DNA from: JBBIOU01 sp037443205
Lineage (GTDB): Bacteria; Bacteroidota; Bacteroidia; Flavobacteriales_D; UBA2798
NCBI GenBank assembly: GCA_037443205.1
Contig: JBBIOU010000001.1
Coordinates: forward strand, 195,175 to 259,174
Direction of reading: 5' to 3'
DNA: 64,000 bases
Shown here: positions 1 through 7,073 of the stretch, piece by piece
How positions within the stretch are numbered: the stretch's first letter is position 1
Layout: every line of letters starts with the position of its first letter
Made by a program: the position numbers and the translations under genes
The notes under the pieces: generated by a model
Databases searched by the model: none
Told to the model about the DNA's origin: nothing
The model's input: the letters and a program-made list of their open reading frames with translations, nothing else

Positions 1-2
1 TT

Positions 3-968
3 ATTATTGAAAAACAAAGCGAATTTCCTTTCGCTTCGGGCGAATTAACTAAACTCTTAAGTTCAATACGCTTAGCCTCAAAAATTATTAATCGCGAAGT
101 TAACCGTGCCGGTTTAGGCATAGATATTTTAGGTTCTACGCATAATGAAAACATACAAGGCGAAGTGCAACAAAAATTAGACGTGTATGCCGATAACCAA
201 ATGATTTATGCACTCAAAGCACGTGGTGAAGTGTGCGCCATAGCATCCGAAGAAAATGAAACTTATGTAGTGTTAGATAATGAACTGTCTAAAAAAGGAA
301 AATATATCGTATTGTTTGACCCCTTAGATGGTTCTTCTAATATTGACGTAAACGTATCTATAGGAACTATTTTCAGTATTTACAGAAGGTTGGATGAAAA
401 CAAACCCGTTTCTGAAAATGATTTTTTGCAAAAAGGCATCAAACAAGTAGCTGCCGGCTATGTTATTTACGGCTCTTCTACCATGCTGGTATATACTACC
501 GGCCATGGTGTTAACGGGTTTACCTTAGACCCCTCAATTGGTACTTTTTGCTTATCTCATCCCAATATTAAAATTCCCGATTCCGGAAAAATTTATTCCA
601 TCAACGAAGGAAACTACAACCAAATGCAGGAGGGTGCAAAAAAATATATTGATTGGTGTAAACAAGAAGATAAAGCAAGTTCACGCCCCTACAGCTCTCG
701 TTACATCGGTTCTCTGGTAGCCGACTTTCACAGAAATCTGTTAAAAGGAGGAATATATATTTACCCGGCTACTCAAAAAGATTCCAACGGAAAACTGCGT
801 TTGTTATACGAAGCAAACCCCTTAGCTTTTATTTGCGAACAAGCCGGAGGCTTGGCTACCGATGGCAAAAACAGGATTTTAGATATACAACCTCAACAAC
901 TGCATCAACGTGTACCTTTGTTTATTGGTTCACGCCTGATGGTTGAAAAATGCATGAGCTTTTTATAA
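3..968 (+). CDS. fbp: Fructose-1,6-bisphosphatase class I (5' end cut by window)
   Basis: Hydrolyses fructose 1,6-bisphosphate to fructose 6-phosphate, the committed step of gluconeogenesis, in the cytoplasm. The reading frame is open from base 3, ahead of the first in-window ATG at 165, and reads IIEKQSEFPFASGELTKLL, which lines up with about residue 8 of the E. coli enzyme, so only a few N-terminal residues are missing. About 321 residues are visible. The metal-binding motif DPLDGSSNIDVNVSIGTIFS is present, followed by GSLVADFHRNLLKGGIY and the C-terminal LYEANPLAFICEQAGG block. Length and order of motifs match the class I family throughout. The next gene is convergent, with an imperfect hairpin between them. 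Nothing looks broken. Confidence 0.96.
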   Translation: MIEKQSEFPFASGELTKLLSSIRLASKIINREVNRAGLGIDILGSTHNENIQGEVQQKLDVYADNQMIYALKARGEVCAIASEENETYVVLDNELSKKGKYIVLFDPLDGSSNIDVNVSIGTIFSIYRRLDENKPVSENDFLQKGIKQVAAGYVIYGSSTMLVYTTGHGVNGFTLDPSIGTFCLSHPNIKIPDSGKIYSINEGNYNQMQEGAKKYIDWCKQEDKASSRPYSSRYIGSLVADFHRNLLKGGIYIYPATQKDSNGKLRLLYEANPLAFICEQAGGLATDGKNRILDIQPQQLHQRVPLFIGSRLMVEKCMSFL

Positions 969-993
969 TTCTAAATTTGTCAGCTAAAAAAGT

Positions 994-1027
994 TTAATCC
1001 CAAAATTCTAATAACTTTTTGGGTTAA
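994..1027. terminator. Putative bidirectional terminator hairpin between fbp and acyl-CoA dehydrogenase
   Basis: The arms TTAATCCCAAAA (994-1005) and TTTTTGGGTTAA (1016-1027) pair with one bulge around a 10-nt loop. A/T tracts on both sides suit termination of the two convergent genes. The loop and right arm contain the motif TCTAATAACTTTTT, which recurs at about 5634-5647 (minus strand) and 34769-34782, so this could be a dispersed element that also terminates transcription. Confidence 0.45.
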
Positions 1028-1118
1028 TTACAACAGCATAATATTTATGCTATAAGATGTACACTGCATGGTGTATTATAAAGACAAAAATTACTGCACG
1101 ATTATCAATGCAGGTAAA

Positions 1119-2261
1119 TTAATTTTTTAAAATCTCTCTTGAAATTACCAGTTTTTGTATTTCAGAAGTTCCCTCACCAATTGTACATAGTTTAGAATCT
1201 CTGTAGTATTTTTCTACGGGGAAATCTTTGGTATAGCCATATCCTCCGAATATTTGAACGGCTTCGGTAGAAACACGCACAGCTACTTCAGAAGCATAAT
1301 ATTTGGCCATGGCCGATTCTTTGGTCATTTTCATGCCTTTGTTTTTCATATCGGCAGCCTGATTAATTAACAGTTCAGCAGCTTCTATATCGGTAGCCAT
1401 ATCGGCCAGTTTAAAACTAATACCCTGAAATTCACTGATAGGTTTTCCAAATTGATGACGTTCTTTAGCATATTTGATGGCAGCTTGCAGAGCACCTTTG
1501 GCAATTCCTAATGCCAGAGCAGCTATAGAAATTCTGCCTCCGTCTAATATTTTCATTGCTTGTATAAAACCTTCGCCTACATTGCCTATTAAATTTTCTT
1601 TAGGGATGCGGCAATTATCAAAAATTATTTCGGTTGTTTCTGAAGCACGCATACCCAGTTTATTCTCTTTTTTTCCGGCTGTGAATCCGGGAGTGCCTCT
1701 TTCTACAATAAAAGCTGACATTCCATGTGAGTCGCCTTTTTCACCGGTACGAGCTATAACAACAGCTACATTACCTGATTTACCATGGGTTATAAAATTT
1801 TTTGCACCATTAATTACCCAATAGTCTCCATTAAGTACTGCGGTGGTGTTCATGCCTCCGGCATCTGAACCGGTGTTGTGTTCGGTAAGCCCCCAGGCAC
1901 CAATCCACTCACCGCTGGCCAGTTTAGGTAAATATTTTCTTTTTTGGTCTTCGTTGCCAAACGAGAGTATATGGCCGGTACATAAAGAATTATGTGCGGC
2001 TACACTTAAACCAATAGAACCACATACTTTAGCTATTTCAGAGATTACGGTAACATATTCAAAATATCCCAAACCGGAGCCACCGTATTCCTGGGGTACC
2101 AGTACACCCATTAAACCTAATTCACCCAGTTTATGAAAAATATGCACCGGGAATTCTTGTGTTTCATCCCATTCCATTACATGCGGCCGGATTTCTTTTT
2201 CGCAAAAATCACAAACCATTTGTGTTATCATTAACTGGTTTTCAGTTTCTATAAATTCCAT
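1119..2261 (-). CDS. Acyl-CoA dehydrogenase
   Basis: FAD-dependent acyl-CoA dehydrogenase that introduces the alpha-beta double bond in fatty or branched acyl-CoA, passing electrons to ETF. The 380 residues are the standard length. The N-terminal helical domain, the middle beta domain (WIGAWGLTEHNTGSDAGGM, FITHG) and the C-terminal helical domain (GGRISIAALALGIAKGAL, RHQFGKPISEFQ) are all present. The motif CTIGEGTSEIQ near the end carries the Glu expected to be the catalytic base in short-chain type enzymes. It is the last gene of a leftward run after apt (11-nt gap). Exact chain-length preference cannot be read from sequence; a butyryl-CoA-type enzyme is a reasonable guess. Confidence 0.95.
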   Translation of the reverse strand: MEFIETENQLMITQMVCDFCEKEIRPHVMEWDETQEFPVHIFHKLGELGLMGVLVPQEYGGSGLGYFEYVTVISEIAKVCGSIGLSVAAHNSLCTGHILSFGNEDQKRKYLPKLASGEWIGAWGLTEHNTGSDAGGMNTTAVLNGDYWVINGAKNFITHGKSGNVAVVIARTGEKGDSHGMSAFIVERGTPGFTAGKKENKLGMRASETTEIIFDNCRIPKENLIGNVGEGFIQAMKILDGGRISIAALALGIAKGALQAAIKYAKERHQFGKPISEFQGISFKLADMATDIEAAELLINQAADMKNKGMKMTKESAMAKYYASEVAVRVSTEAVQIFGGYGYTKDFPVEKYYRDSKLCTIGEGTSEIQKLVISREILKN

Positions 2262-2272
2262 GGTAAATTTTA

Positions 2273-2803
2273 TTAATAGGTTACTAAATTAACAATATTA
2301 TCAGTATAAGGTTTTAGTTTTTCTTTACCATTTAAAAATGATAATTCTACGATAAATGCAAATGATGCTACCTGAGCCTGTTGCATTTTTACTAATTCTG
2401 CAGCGGCAGCGGCAGTACCTCCTGTAGCCAGCAAATCGTCATGTATCAATACTTTCATGCCCGGTTTAAGGGTGTCAATATGCATCTCTACTTCTGCTGA
2501 ACCGTATTCTAATTGGTATTTGTAGCTGATGGTTTTATAGGGTAGTTTGCCCTTTTTTCTAACGGTGATAAAGGGTTTTTTTAATTTTATAGCCAGCGGC
2601 ATACCAAATAAAAATCCCCTGCTTTCAACACCTAAGACAGCATCTATATTTAATTTTTCGTAATACGAAGTTAAATAATCTACAATATCTGAACATAATG
2701 CAGCATCTTCTAAAACAGGTGTAATATCCTTAAACAAGATGCCCTTTTGCGGGAAATCGGGTACATCCCGGATAGTTTTTATTATTCGCTCACTAAGCAT
2801 CAT
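2273..2803 (-). CDS. apt: Adenine phosphoribosyltransferase
   Basis: Salvages adenine by transferring the ribose-phosphate of PRPP to give AMP. At 176 residues the length is normal. Seen in the sequence are the N-terminal IRDVPDFPQKGILFKDITP signature, the substrate region VLGVESRGFLFG, and the PRPP-binding loop VLIHDDLLATGGTAAAAAEL. The start overlaps the stop of the upstream HhH gene by four bases, so the two are probably translationally coupled. Two adjacent ATG codons open the frame; either could be used. Confidence 0.95.
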   Translation of the reverse strand: MMLSERIIKTIRDVPDFPQKGILFKDITPVLEDAALCSDIVDYLTSYYEKLNIDAVLGVESRGFLFGMPLAIKLKKPFITVRKKGKLPYKTISYKYQLEYGSAEVEMHIDTLKPGMKVLIHDDLLATGGTAAAAAELVKMQQAQVASFAFIVELSFLNGKEKLKPYTDNIVNLVTY

Positions 2804-3720
2804 TGGGTAACTAAATAGGGTGCAAGTTTACTGTATAATTCATCATTCACCAAATCGGTTTTTTTAATTTCATCAGATGAGAGATAAGGACCGTGCTTTT
2901 TTCTGTAATTAACTATGGCATTAGCAATGTTCCAGCTGTTAATATAAGGGTGTTTTTTTAGTTCTTCGGCAGTACATTGGTTTATGTTTATTTTTTTATA
3001 ATATCCATCGGTATATATCTTATCTTGAATTTCGTTATATACTTCGGGTTTTAGGCCATAAATGTGTTTCAGTTGCTCAACGGAATAAAATCCCCCGGCT
3101 TTTTCTCTGAAATTAATTATCCTTTGTGCAAGTATGCTGCCAATACCTTTTAGTTTTATTAGTTCGCTTGTATCGGCCGTATTTATATTTATAGTTAATA
3201 ACTTTTTATTTTCTGTTTTATGCTCATATTTTTCAAAGTTTGTTTTTGGATTTTGTGTAGTGATTTTTTTTATCGGTGATGTTTCGGGTATTACTATATA
3301 AGGATATAATTGCAGATATAAACTATCGGTCATACCCCAAAGTTTTTTCAGGTCTTCGGGTTTTTTAAAAAAGCCGCCTTTGTTGCGGTAGTTAATTAAA
3401 TTTTTTACTTGTTTTTTGTTAAATCCGAGTGTATAAAGCTCAGTGCTATCTGCCGTATTGGGATTGAATTTAAACACATAAACAGAATCGGGTTTAAATG
3501 GTTTGGTGTTGATTTTTATGCGGCTATTTAGTTCTTCGTTTATGGATTTATAATTTTGAATTTTTTCGGAAAAATTTTTAAACGAGGGTTGGTATGTGTT
3601 ATAGAAATAATTATCAATGATTGTGATAAGGGTGATTGAACAAATAATTAAAACAAATAAAGTGATAATACCTGATCGTTCACGTTTATTAAACGAAAAA
3701 AAATCTTTTATTATACTCAT
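2800..3720 (-). CDS. Helix-hairpin-helix domain protein, ComEA-like, membrane anchored
   Basis: A 306-residue protein with one N-terminal membrane segment (about residues 16-38, GIITLFVLIICSITLITII) followed by three ComEA-type helix-hairpin-helix repeats at roughly 85-145, 175-235 and 243-303. Each repeat opens with an N-x-N/C-T/A-D/E motif (FNPNTADSTEL, ININTADTSEL, ININQCTAEEL). Such repeats bind DNA non-specifically in competence proteins. Triple-repeat membrane-anchored versions are common in Bacteroidota but their role is not established. It lies between a small transporter subunit gene (8-nt gap) and apt (4-base overlap). DNA binding is inferred from the family; a role in DNA uptake would fit with comEC elsewhere in this window. 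Confidence 0.8.
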   Translation of the reverse strand: MSIIKDFFSFNKRERSGIITLFVLIICSITLITIIDNYFYNTYQPSFKNFSEKIQNYKSINEELNSRIKINTKPFKPDSVYVFKFNPNTADSTELYTLGFNKKQVKNLINYRNKGGFFKKPEDLKKLWGMTDSLYLQLYPYIVIPETSPIKKITTQNPKTNFEKYEHKTENKKLLTININTADTSELIKLKGIGSILAQRIINFREKAGGFYSVEQLKHIYGLKPEVYNEIQDKIYTDGYYKKININQCTAEELKKHPYINSWNIANAIVNYRKKHGPYLSSDEIKKTDLVNDELYSKLAPYLVTQ

Positions 3721-3728
3721 TGAATTTA

Positions 3729-3866
3729 TTAGCTTTCTTCGTTCTCAGAGTATGAATCAGGTTCTGATTTTTTAGGCGTTTTTAATACTTTGTAGAAAAA
3801 ATAGGCTGTAATGCATACAACGGGTATTTGAATGCACAGCATGGTTATAAGAGCTTCGGTTTTCAT
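3729..3866 (-). CDS. Small single-span protein, MetS-like subunit of the NSS transporter
   Basis: A 45-residue ORF. Its ATG (3866-3864) overlaps the TGA stop of the sodium-dependent transporter gene as ATGA, and its TAA is at 3731-3729. The product has a short N-terminus (MKTEALITMLCIQIPV), one hydrophobic span of about 20 residues (residues 5-25), and a charged C-terminal tail KVLKTPKKSEPDSYSENEES. Small one-span partners of NSS-family amino acid importers, such as MetS of the MetPS system in corynebacteria, are encoded directly after the transporter in the same way. The translational coupling and topology make this assignment likely; sequence identity to MetS cannot be judged here. Confidence 0.72.
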   Translation of the reverse strand: MKTEALITMLCIQIPVVCITAYFFYKVLKTPKKSEPDSYSENEES

Positions 3867-5542
3867 GTTAATTTTCGGCCTTCTTTTAAACGTTTTTTAT
3901 ATGCTATTGATATGATTATTGTAATACCAATGAATAAACTTAAAAGTAATGTTCTGGCTATATTTCTATAAAATATATTTTGTTTTATTTCATTGATTAC
4001 ACTTTCCGGTTCATTGTTATTAATAGCGGTATTAAGTTGTTCTTTTAGTCCTTCGTTGGTAATCATTTTTATAATGGAACTATTATCTAATGTCCATCCG
4101 TTGCCTGAAAGTACTGAATGAAATGCCTGACTCCAATCGTTGTTAAGCGGTTTTAGCAAGGAACCTAAAAAAACAATCATTAACATAGTAGGAGTAATAT
4201 ATTTTATAATGTATTTAAAAATAACCGGAATTTTTATATCTGCACCGCTGTTTAACTCTTTCCAGCCCTTAGATACGCCCCATACCCACGAAAACAGAAT
4301 AGATTCGGCTAATGCAAATACAACCAGTGAAACAGTTCCTGCCCATTCATCATATTCGCTAAACACACCATATTTATAAAATATTACGGTTGGTAAACCC
4401 ATAATCAAAACAATGAATCCGAAAGACCATGCGGCTTTTTTTCTGTTCCAGTTAAATTCGTCTTGCATAAAACTCATCCATGGAGCACCCATTGCCAACG
4501 AGGATGTTATACCGGCAAAAAACAATAATCCAAACCACATTACTCCGGCCATTACGCTTAAAATATCTCCCCATTTTTCAAACAGGTAAGGCATAGTTTG
4601 AAATGCCATTCCAAAGCCTGCATTTGCTTTTACCCAGTCTATACCTAAATAACCGGCAGCAATAGGTATTACGATTAAACTTCCTAAAACCACTTCAACA
4701 AATTCGTTCATAAATCCTGCTGAAACTGCATTTAAAGCAATATCATCTTTCGATTTAACGTAAGCCGCATAACAATGTACAGTTCCCATGCCCAGTGATA
4801 GGGTAAAAAATATTTGTCCGGCTGCAGCCAACCACACTTTAAAATCCCATAATGAATTAAAGTCAGGAGTCCATAAAAAATTTAATCCTTCCCAGGCGCT
4901 GGCATGAGGTACTTCTTCGCTTGCTCCCGAGGTTCCCAAGGTTATTCCTTTAATGGCTAAAAACACACCAAATAAAATTAATAAAGGCATACCCACTTTG
5001 GCAACTTTTTCTATGCCTTTCAATCCTCTGGATAAAATCCAGGTGTTTAATCCCAAACATAAAATATAAAAAATGATACTTTCATAAGGTATTCCGGTTG
5101 TGGTAGAATTTATATCCGTATAATTATCGAAAAAATCTTTTACCTCGGTTTGATTTAATCCGTTAAACGTTCCGACTACAGAGTGATATACATAAGACAT
5201 TGTCCATGATTCAATATAGCAGTAATAAGCGGCAACAGCAATATTGGTAAATATTCCAAATACACCAATATATCTCCATATAGCTCTTTTATTCATTGAT
5301 TGAAATATGAAAGGCGTTGCATGATGCCCTAAGCGGCCACCAAATCTTCCGCTTGACCACTCAATCCATAATAAAGGTATGCCCATTAGCAAAAAACAAA
5401 TGATATACGGAATTATAAATGCTCCACCTCCATTGTTGGCCGCCTGAACCGGAAAGCGTAAAAAGTTTCCTAAACCAACTGCGTTTCCTGCCATGGCAAG
5501 AATTAAGCCCACGCGCGAGCCCCAAGCTTCTTTATTTGACAT
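3863..5542 (-). CDS. Sodium-dependent amino acid transporter (NSS/SNF family)
   Basis: Secondary symporter of the neurotransmitter:sodium family, importing an amino acid with Na+ across the inner membrane. The start was placed at the ATG at 5542, giving 559 residues, because the family signature begins there (SNKEAWGSRVGLILAMAGNAVGLGNFLRFP) and the 18 upstream residues are polar and unlike the family. The GNAVGLGNFLRFP segment of TM1 forms the sodium and substrate site. About a dozen hydrophobic segments follow. The stop overlaps the start of a 45-residue partner ORF as ATGA. Substrate is unknown; methionine or alanine are possible if the small partner is a true MetS relative. Confidence 0.9.
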   Translation of the reverse strand: MSNKEAWGSRVGLILAMAGNAVGLGNFLRFPVQAANNGGGAFIIPYIICFLLMGIPLLWIEWSSGRFGGRLGHHATPFIFQSMNKRAIWRYIGVFGIFTNIAVAAYYCYIESWTMSYVYHSVVGTFNGLNQTEVKDFFDNYTDINSTTTGIPYESIIFYILCLGLNTWILSRGLKGIEKVAKVGMPLLILFGVFLAIKGITLGTSGASEEVPHASAWEGLNFLWTPDFNSLWDFKVWLAAAGQIFFTLSLGMGTVHCYAAYVKSKDDIALNAVSAGFMNEFVEVVLGSLIVIPIAAGYLGIDWVKANAGFGMAFQTMPYLFEKWGDILSVMAGVMWFGLLFFAGITSSLAMGAPWMSFMQDEFNWNRKKAAWSFGFIVLIMGLPTVIFYKYGVFSEYDEWAGTVSLVVFALAESILFSWVWGVSKGWKELNSGADIKIPVIFKYIIKYITPTMLMIVFLGSLLKPLNNDWSQAFHSVLSGNGWTLDNSSIIKMITNEGLKEQLNTAINNNEPESVINEIKQNIFYRNIARTLLLSLFIGITIIISIAYKKRLKEGRKLT

Positions 5543-5733
5543 TTTGTGTTTTTTTCTGTTAGTGTTGTTCAAATATAATGCTTTTAATCGAAACAACTAT
5601 AAATGAATCATTGCATGAATAATTTAAACCTTAAAAAGTTATTAGACTTTGTTCAAGGTTAGCTGAATAACAAATTTTTGATAATATAATTAGGGGTAAG
5701 AATTTATTTGAAAACCGAAAGGTAATAAAATGC

Positions 5734-5758
5734 AAAAAGCCGCCCTGTTTGGGCGGCT
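5734..5758 (-). terminator. Rho-independent terminator of the DUF2795 gene
   Basis: A perfect 8-bp GC-rich stem, AGCCGCCC (5738-5745) with GGGCGGCT (5751-5758) around a 5-nt loop. Read on the minus strand it ends in a run of T (A-run at 5734-5738 on the plus strand). It lies 18 bases past the stop of the DUF2795 gene. Confidence 0.85.
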
Positions 5759-5776
5759 GATATTGGTTAATGTTTT

Positions 5777-5998
5777 TTAGTATTCATCCTCGTTGAAGAA
5801 GAAATCTTCTTTAGAGGGATAATCCGGCCAAATATCCTCTATACTTTCGTACATATCTCCTTCATCTTCCATTTCCTGAAGATTTTCTACAACTTCCATC
5901 GGGGCACCGGTACGCAGGGCGTAGTCAATCAATTCGTCTTTGGTTGCAGGCCATGGTGCATCTTCCAGGTATTGTGCAAGTTCAAGTGTCCAGTACAT
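5777..5998 (-). CDS. DUF2795 domain protein
   Basis: A very acidic 73-residue protein. The N-terminal half (YWTLELAQYLEDAPWPATKDELIDYALRTGAP) matches the DUF2795 family, small proteins widespread in bacteria with no proven role. The C-terminus is rich in Asp and Glu (EDEGDMYESIEDIWPDY). A strong Shine-Dalgarno sequence, AAAGGAG, precedes the ATG, which is uncommon in this phylum and suggests high translation. It has its own terminator, so it is probably a monocistronic, well-expressed gene. Confidence 0.85.
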   Translation of the reverse strand: MYWTLELAQYLEDAPWPATKDELIDYALRTGAPMEVVENLQEMEDEGDMYESIEDIWPDYPSKEDFFFNEDEY

Positions 5999-6136
5999 AA
6001 TTTACTCCTTTCTTTGGTTGGTGTGGTTCGCTAAAAATTACGCGAAAGTATTTTTTTTGTTTTAAAAAATTACAAAAATTTAAGATTAATTATAAGAATG
6101 TTAAATTATTGATATTCAATTATTTAAATTGTTTTT

Positions 6137-6685
6137 TCACATCCTGGGCTTCCAGGGTATTTCGTTGGCAGCAAAATCCTGGGTTAGTTGACGTGATAAC
6201 ACAAATAAATAATCAGATAAACGATTTAGGTAGCTAAGTACCTGTTGTGGAACGTCTTCTTGTTGTGAAAGTTCAACACAGAGTCTTTCTGCTCTTCTGC
6301 ACACACAACGGGCTATGTGTGTGTATGAAACAATGGGGTTTCCGCCCGGCAAAACAAAAGATTTCATCGGGGGCAATTGGTCGTTCATTTTATCAATGTT
6401 ATTTTCTAAAAACGTAATATCTGCAGGTATTAATTCGGGTATTTTCATTTTTGATTTTTGAGGGTCGCTGGCCAGGATAGCTCCGATAGTAAACAGGCGG
6501 TCTTGTATTTCGAGAAGATTTGTGATGTGTTGATGATGGATAGGTTGATCGCGTATTAAGCCTATCCATGAATTTAATTCGTCAATGGTTCCGTAAGTTT
6601 CGATACGCAGATTACATTTTAAAACTCTGGTTCCTCCGATTAAAGAGGTTTGTCCTTGATCACCGGTCTTAGTGTATATCTTCAT
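6137..6685 (-). CDS. Cob(I)yrinic acid a,c-diamide adenosyltransferase, PduO type
   Basis: ATP:corrinoid adenosyltransferase that attaches the adenosyl group to cob(I)alamin, making coenzyme B12. Length 182 residues matches the PduO-type family. Seen in the sequence are the N-terminal nucleotide-binding signature KIYTKTGDQGQTSLIGG, the YGTIDELNSWIG helix, FVLPGG, and the late RCVCRRAERLCVEL and YLNRLSDYLFVLSR helices with the conserved arginines. No other cobalamin gene is nearby. It starts directly after the stop of a 110-residue hypothetical gene, so the two are probably cotranscribed. In this phylum the product is usually needed for methylmalonyl-CoA mutase. Confidence 0.93.
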   Translation of the reverse strand: MKIYTKTGDQGQTSLIGGTRVLKCNLRIETYGTIDELNSWIGLIRDQPIHHQHITNLLEIQDRLFTIGAILASDPQKSKMKIPELIPADITFLENNIDKMNDQLPPMKSFVLPGGNPIVSYTHIARCVCRRAERLCVELSQQEDVPQQVLSYLNRLSDYLFVLSRQLTQDFAANEIPWKPRM

Positions 6686-7018
6686 TTATAATATTGCTTT
6701 GATTTTTTCGAGTGTTTGCTTTTCAAGTTCCTCAAAATTATCATCCGTTAAAAAAATGGTAGTTAAGTCTTCAATTAAATGGCGTTTATGTTTTTCGCTA
6801 ACTACAAATTTTTTAGCTAATGCCGCTATTGTTGATTCTCTTTGCAACTCAGTTTGAGATTTATAGAAAGCAACCACTTCTTCAAATATGGCATCGCCTA
6901 CACGTGCAGCAATCAGTTGTTTTTCGATGGGAGTAAATTCATGGTCAGACATTGCTGCATGTGTATAAATGTATGAAATAAAATGTTCGTAGGTCCAGTT
7001 CTCTGATTGGTTGAGCAT
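6686..7018 (-). CDS. Hypothetical helical protein, possibly TerB-like
   Basis: A 110-residue, probably all-helical and acidic protein that I do not recognise with certainty. The segment MSDHEFTPIEKQLIAARV followed by spaced helices resembles the start of TerB-fold proteins (a small acidic helical domain first seen in tellurite resistance), but the key residues cannot be confirmed by eye. It lies immediately upstream of the corrinoid adenosyltransferase gene with no gap. There is no signal peptide or membrane segment. Confidence 0.6.
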   Translation of the reverse strand: MLNQSENWTYEHFISYIYTHAAMSDHEFTPIEKQLIAARVGDAIFEEVVAFYKSQTELQRESTIAALAKKFVVSEKHKRHLIEDLTTIFLTDDNFEELEKQTLEKIKAIL

Positions 7019-7073
7019 AAAGATTATTTTTTAAAACAAATATAGTTTTATTTTTGGATAATTGATAAGTATA

